Translations under genes and position numbers: made by a program | The notes under the pieces: model-generated | What the model was told of the DNA's origin: nothing | The model's database searches: none | Seen by the model: only the letters and a program-made list of their open reading frames with translations | In this document: one piece after another, positions 13,779 to 14,696 of the stretch | Layout of the letters: each line of letters begins with the position of its first letter | How positions within the stretch are numbered: the stretch's first letter is position 1 | Assembly (NCBI GenBank): GCA_031270615.1 | Contig: JAISXE010000371.1 | Location: 1-14,696 of the forward strand | DNA from: Spirochaetia bacterium | GTDB taxonomy: Bacteria > Spirochaetota > Spirochaetia > DTKZ01 | Direction of reading: 5' to 3' | Length of the DNA: 14,696 nucleotides

Positions 13779-13799
13779 ATGATACAGGGCTGTTGTCAA
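13770..13799 (-). promoter_or_regulatory. Promoter of the sugar operon (ytfQ)
   Basis: On the minus strand the -35 is TTGACA (13794-13799). The -10 is TACAAT (13770-13775) with an 18-bp spacer, or alternatively TATACA (13772-13777) with 16 bp. It overlaps the GTATAC operator, and transcription would run away from gntR. Confidence 0.7.
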
Positions 13800-13821
13800 G
13801 TTTTTTTTCAAAAAATCTTGA
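13796..13821. repeat. 26-bp imperfect palindrome between the divergent promoters
   Basis: TCAAG at one end faces CTTGA at the other, and T-run and A-run arms meet at the centre, with one internal mismatch. Its two ends overlap the divergent -35 boxes of ytfQ and gntR, so the two promoters are near mirror images around it. Confidence 0.55.
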
Positions 13822-13846
13822 TCCAACGTGGAAAAACATGTATTGT
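13818..13846 (+). promoter_or_regulatory. Candidate gntR promoter
   Basis: TTGATC (13818-13823) and TATTGT (13841-13846) have a 17-bp spacer. The predicted transcript would begin near 13853 and leave a leader of about 12 nt. That leader contains GGCGGAAG just before ATG 13865. Confidence 0.5.
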
Positions 13847-13864
13847 AAACAAGGCGGAAGCAGT

Positions 13865-14542
13865 ATGCAAAAAACATCGGAACCGGCAATTGTGCTTGAA
13901 AGGGCGAGTCTGGCGGACCAGGTATCTTCCCATATAAAAAGAATGATTTTGTCCCAGGAACTCAAAGGCGGGGAAAGCATCCCCGAAGAGAGGATCGCGC
14001 GGACCTTCGGGGTTTCCCGCACGCCGATCCGCGAAAGCCTGCGCAGGCTGGAAAAATACGGGCTGGTAACGATCAACCCGCGAAGCCGGGCGACCGTCAC
14101 GGAAATCGGGCCGGAAGAGGCCCATTACATCGGGGAAGTGCGGAGCGAGCTGGAAGTCCTCGCCGCGAAAAGCCTGGCCAAAAAGTCAGCGGCCGAAGAC
14201 ATAGAAAGCCTCAGCCGCATAGCCAACGAATGCGTCGCCCACATCGAAATGGGCAACAGGGCCGAAGCCTTCGAGGTGGACGGCCTTTTCCACCTTGAAA
14301 TCGCGAAGAGATGCGGGAATCCCTACGTTTACTCAGTCATGAAAACCCTTGACGCGAAAATCCAATTAATCAGAATCACCAACTGCGTCAACCACGACAT
14401 CATACACTCCGATGTCGAAATCCATTTTCAATTAATCGAAGCCATTAAAAACCACGACGCCAAAAACGCCGCGGCCATCATGCGCCGGCATATCGGCAAC
14501 TTTGTCGACCACAACTCGCAGGCCTCGGAGGCGGACGAATAG
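13865..14542 (+). CDS. GntR-family transcriptional regulator, FCD subfamily
   Basis: A regulator of 225 residues. Residues 15-80 form a winged helix-turn-helix (EERIARTFGVSRTPIRESLRRL at its centre). The rest is an all-helical FCD ligand-binding domain with the expected metal residues Asp139, His143, His187 and His209. FCD regulators sense small carboxylates, sugars or sugar acids and usually repress. It is divergent from the sugar operon and 198 bp from ytfQ, with GTATAC sites over the operon promoter, so it very likely controls that operon. I chose ATG 13865 because GGCGGAAG lies just upstream; in-frame ATG 13838 and TTG 13793 are less likely, and the TTG lies in the ytfQ promoter. Confidence 0.92.
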   Translation: MQKTSEPAIVLERASLADQVSSHIKRMILSQELKGGESIPEERIARTFGVSRTPIRESLRRLEKYGLVTINPRSRATVTEIGPEEAHYIGEVRSELEVLAAKSLAKKSAAEDIESLSRIANECVAHIEMGNRAEAFEVDGLFHLEIAKRCGNPYVYSVMKTLDAKIQLIRITNCVNHDIIHSDVEIHFQLIEAIKNHDAKNAAAIMRRHIGNFVDHNSQASEADE

Positions 14543-14620
14543 CGCCGGCACCCCGCCCGCCCCCCTACCAGGAATTTAAAGTATCAATAAGTTTGTTATG
14601 AAAATTTTTAAAAACCTCCT

Positions 14621-14657
14621 AAAACTGGCCAAATTGTCCGCAATTCGGCCAGTTTTT
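14621..14657 (+). terminator. Strong intrinsic terminator after gntR
   Basis: AAAACTGGCC pairs with GGCCAGTTTT over 10 bp. After one mismatch, AATTG pairs with CAATT over a TCCG loop, which is a UNCG-type tetraloop closed by G-C. Five Ts follow on the plus strand. A-runs opposite the T-run mean it could also work on the minus strand. Confidence 0.85.
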
Positions 14658-14671
14658 ACCTCAAAAACCTT

Positions 14672-14696
14672 TTATTCAGCAGCAATACCGTTGGTT
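14672..14696 (-). CDS. Possible 3' end of a convergent gene (partial)
   Basis: On the minus strand the frame from the window edge reads seven codons (TNGIAAE) and then TAA at 14674-14672. The terminator at 14621-14657 would then sit between two convergent genes. With so few codons this is only a suggestion. Confidence 0.2.

Noticed and set aside
13667..13780. Extending the sugar-binding protein 38 codons upstream
   Set aside because: ATG 13666 has a good ribosome binding site and starts a canonical signal peptide. The upstream codons are the repeat-bearing leader.

Overview
The window looks like a chromosomal segment of a GC-rich, Gram-negative-type bacterium. I lean towards a spirochaete (Treponemataceae-like). 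The clearest clue is the solute-binding protein's signal peptide, which ends in the FA|GGGS style common in spirochaetal binding proteins. Phosphatidylethanolamine synthesis genes and glycyl-radical fermentation fit that but do not prove it. The assignment is an inference; no rRNA or tRNA is present.

Layout, left to right. (1) 1-157: repeat and hairpin sequence. (2) 158-1762, minus strand: psd then pssA, a back-to-back pair (TAAATG junction) that makes phosphatidylserine and decarboxylates it. (3) 1763-2244: promoters and a dense patch of inverted and dispersed repeats. (4) 2245-3210, plus strand: an AT-rich Fic-domain gene, probably acquired. (5) 3219-6497, minus strand: a glycyl radical enzyme followed by its radical-SAM activase. 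The active site (Gly-Cys-Ser-Glu) excludes pyruvate formate-lyase; the substrate is unknown. (6) 6498-7108: a strong promoter and about 500 bp of non-coding repeats bounded by a 14-bp inverted repeat. (7) 7109-13666, minus strand: a sugar uptake and conversion operon. Its order is binding protein (YtfQ type), 486-bp repeat-filled gap, ABC ATPase (YtfR type), two permeases (YtfT and YjfF types), RpiB-type isomerase, and a TIM-barrel ketose epimerase. (8) 13667-13864: an elaborate divergent control region. (9) 13865-14542, plus strand: a GntR/FCD repressor, closed by a strong terminator.

The sugar operon is coherent: capture and import of a sugar (galactofuranose is the known E. coli YtfQRT-YjfF substrate), followed by aldose-ketose isomerisation and epimerisation under a local GntR regulator. 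No kinase is encoded here, so either phosphorylation happens elsewhere or the pathway is unusual.

The most unexpected signal is regulatory. Three independent first genes (psd, fic, glycyl radical enzyme) each have a -35/-10 promoter with a 17-bp spacer whose -10 box ends exactly 7 nt before the ATG, with no normally placed Shine-Dalgarno sequence. This implies leaderless mRNAs. The sugar operon genes and gntR instead carry leaders or Shine-Dalgarno sites. The intergenic DNA also carries several families of palindromic repeats, including a roughly 100-bp composite element present twice.
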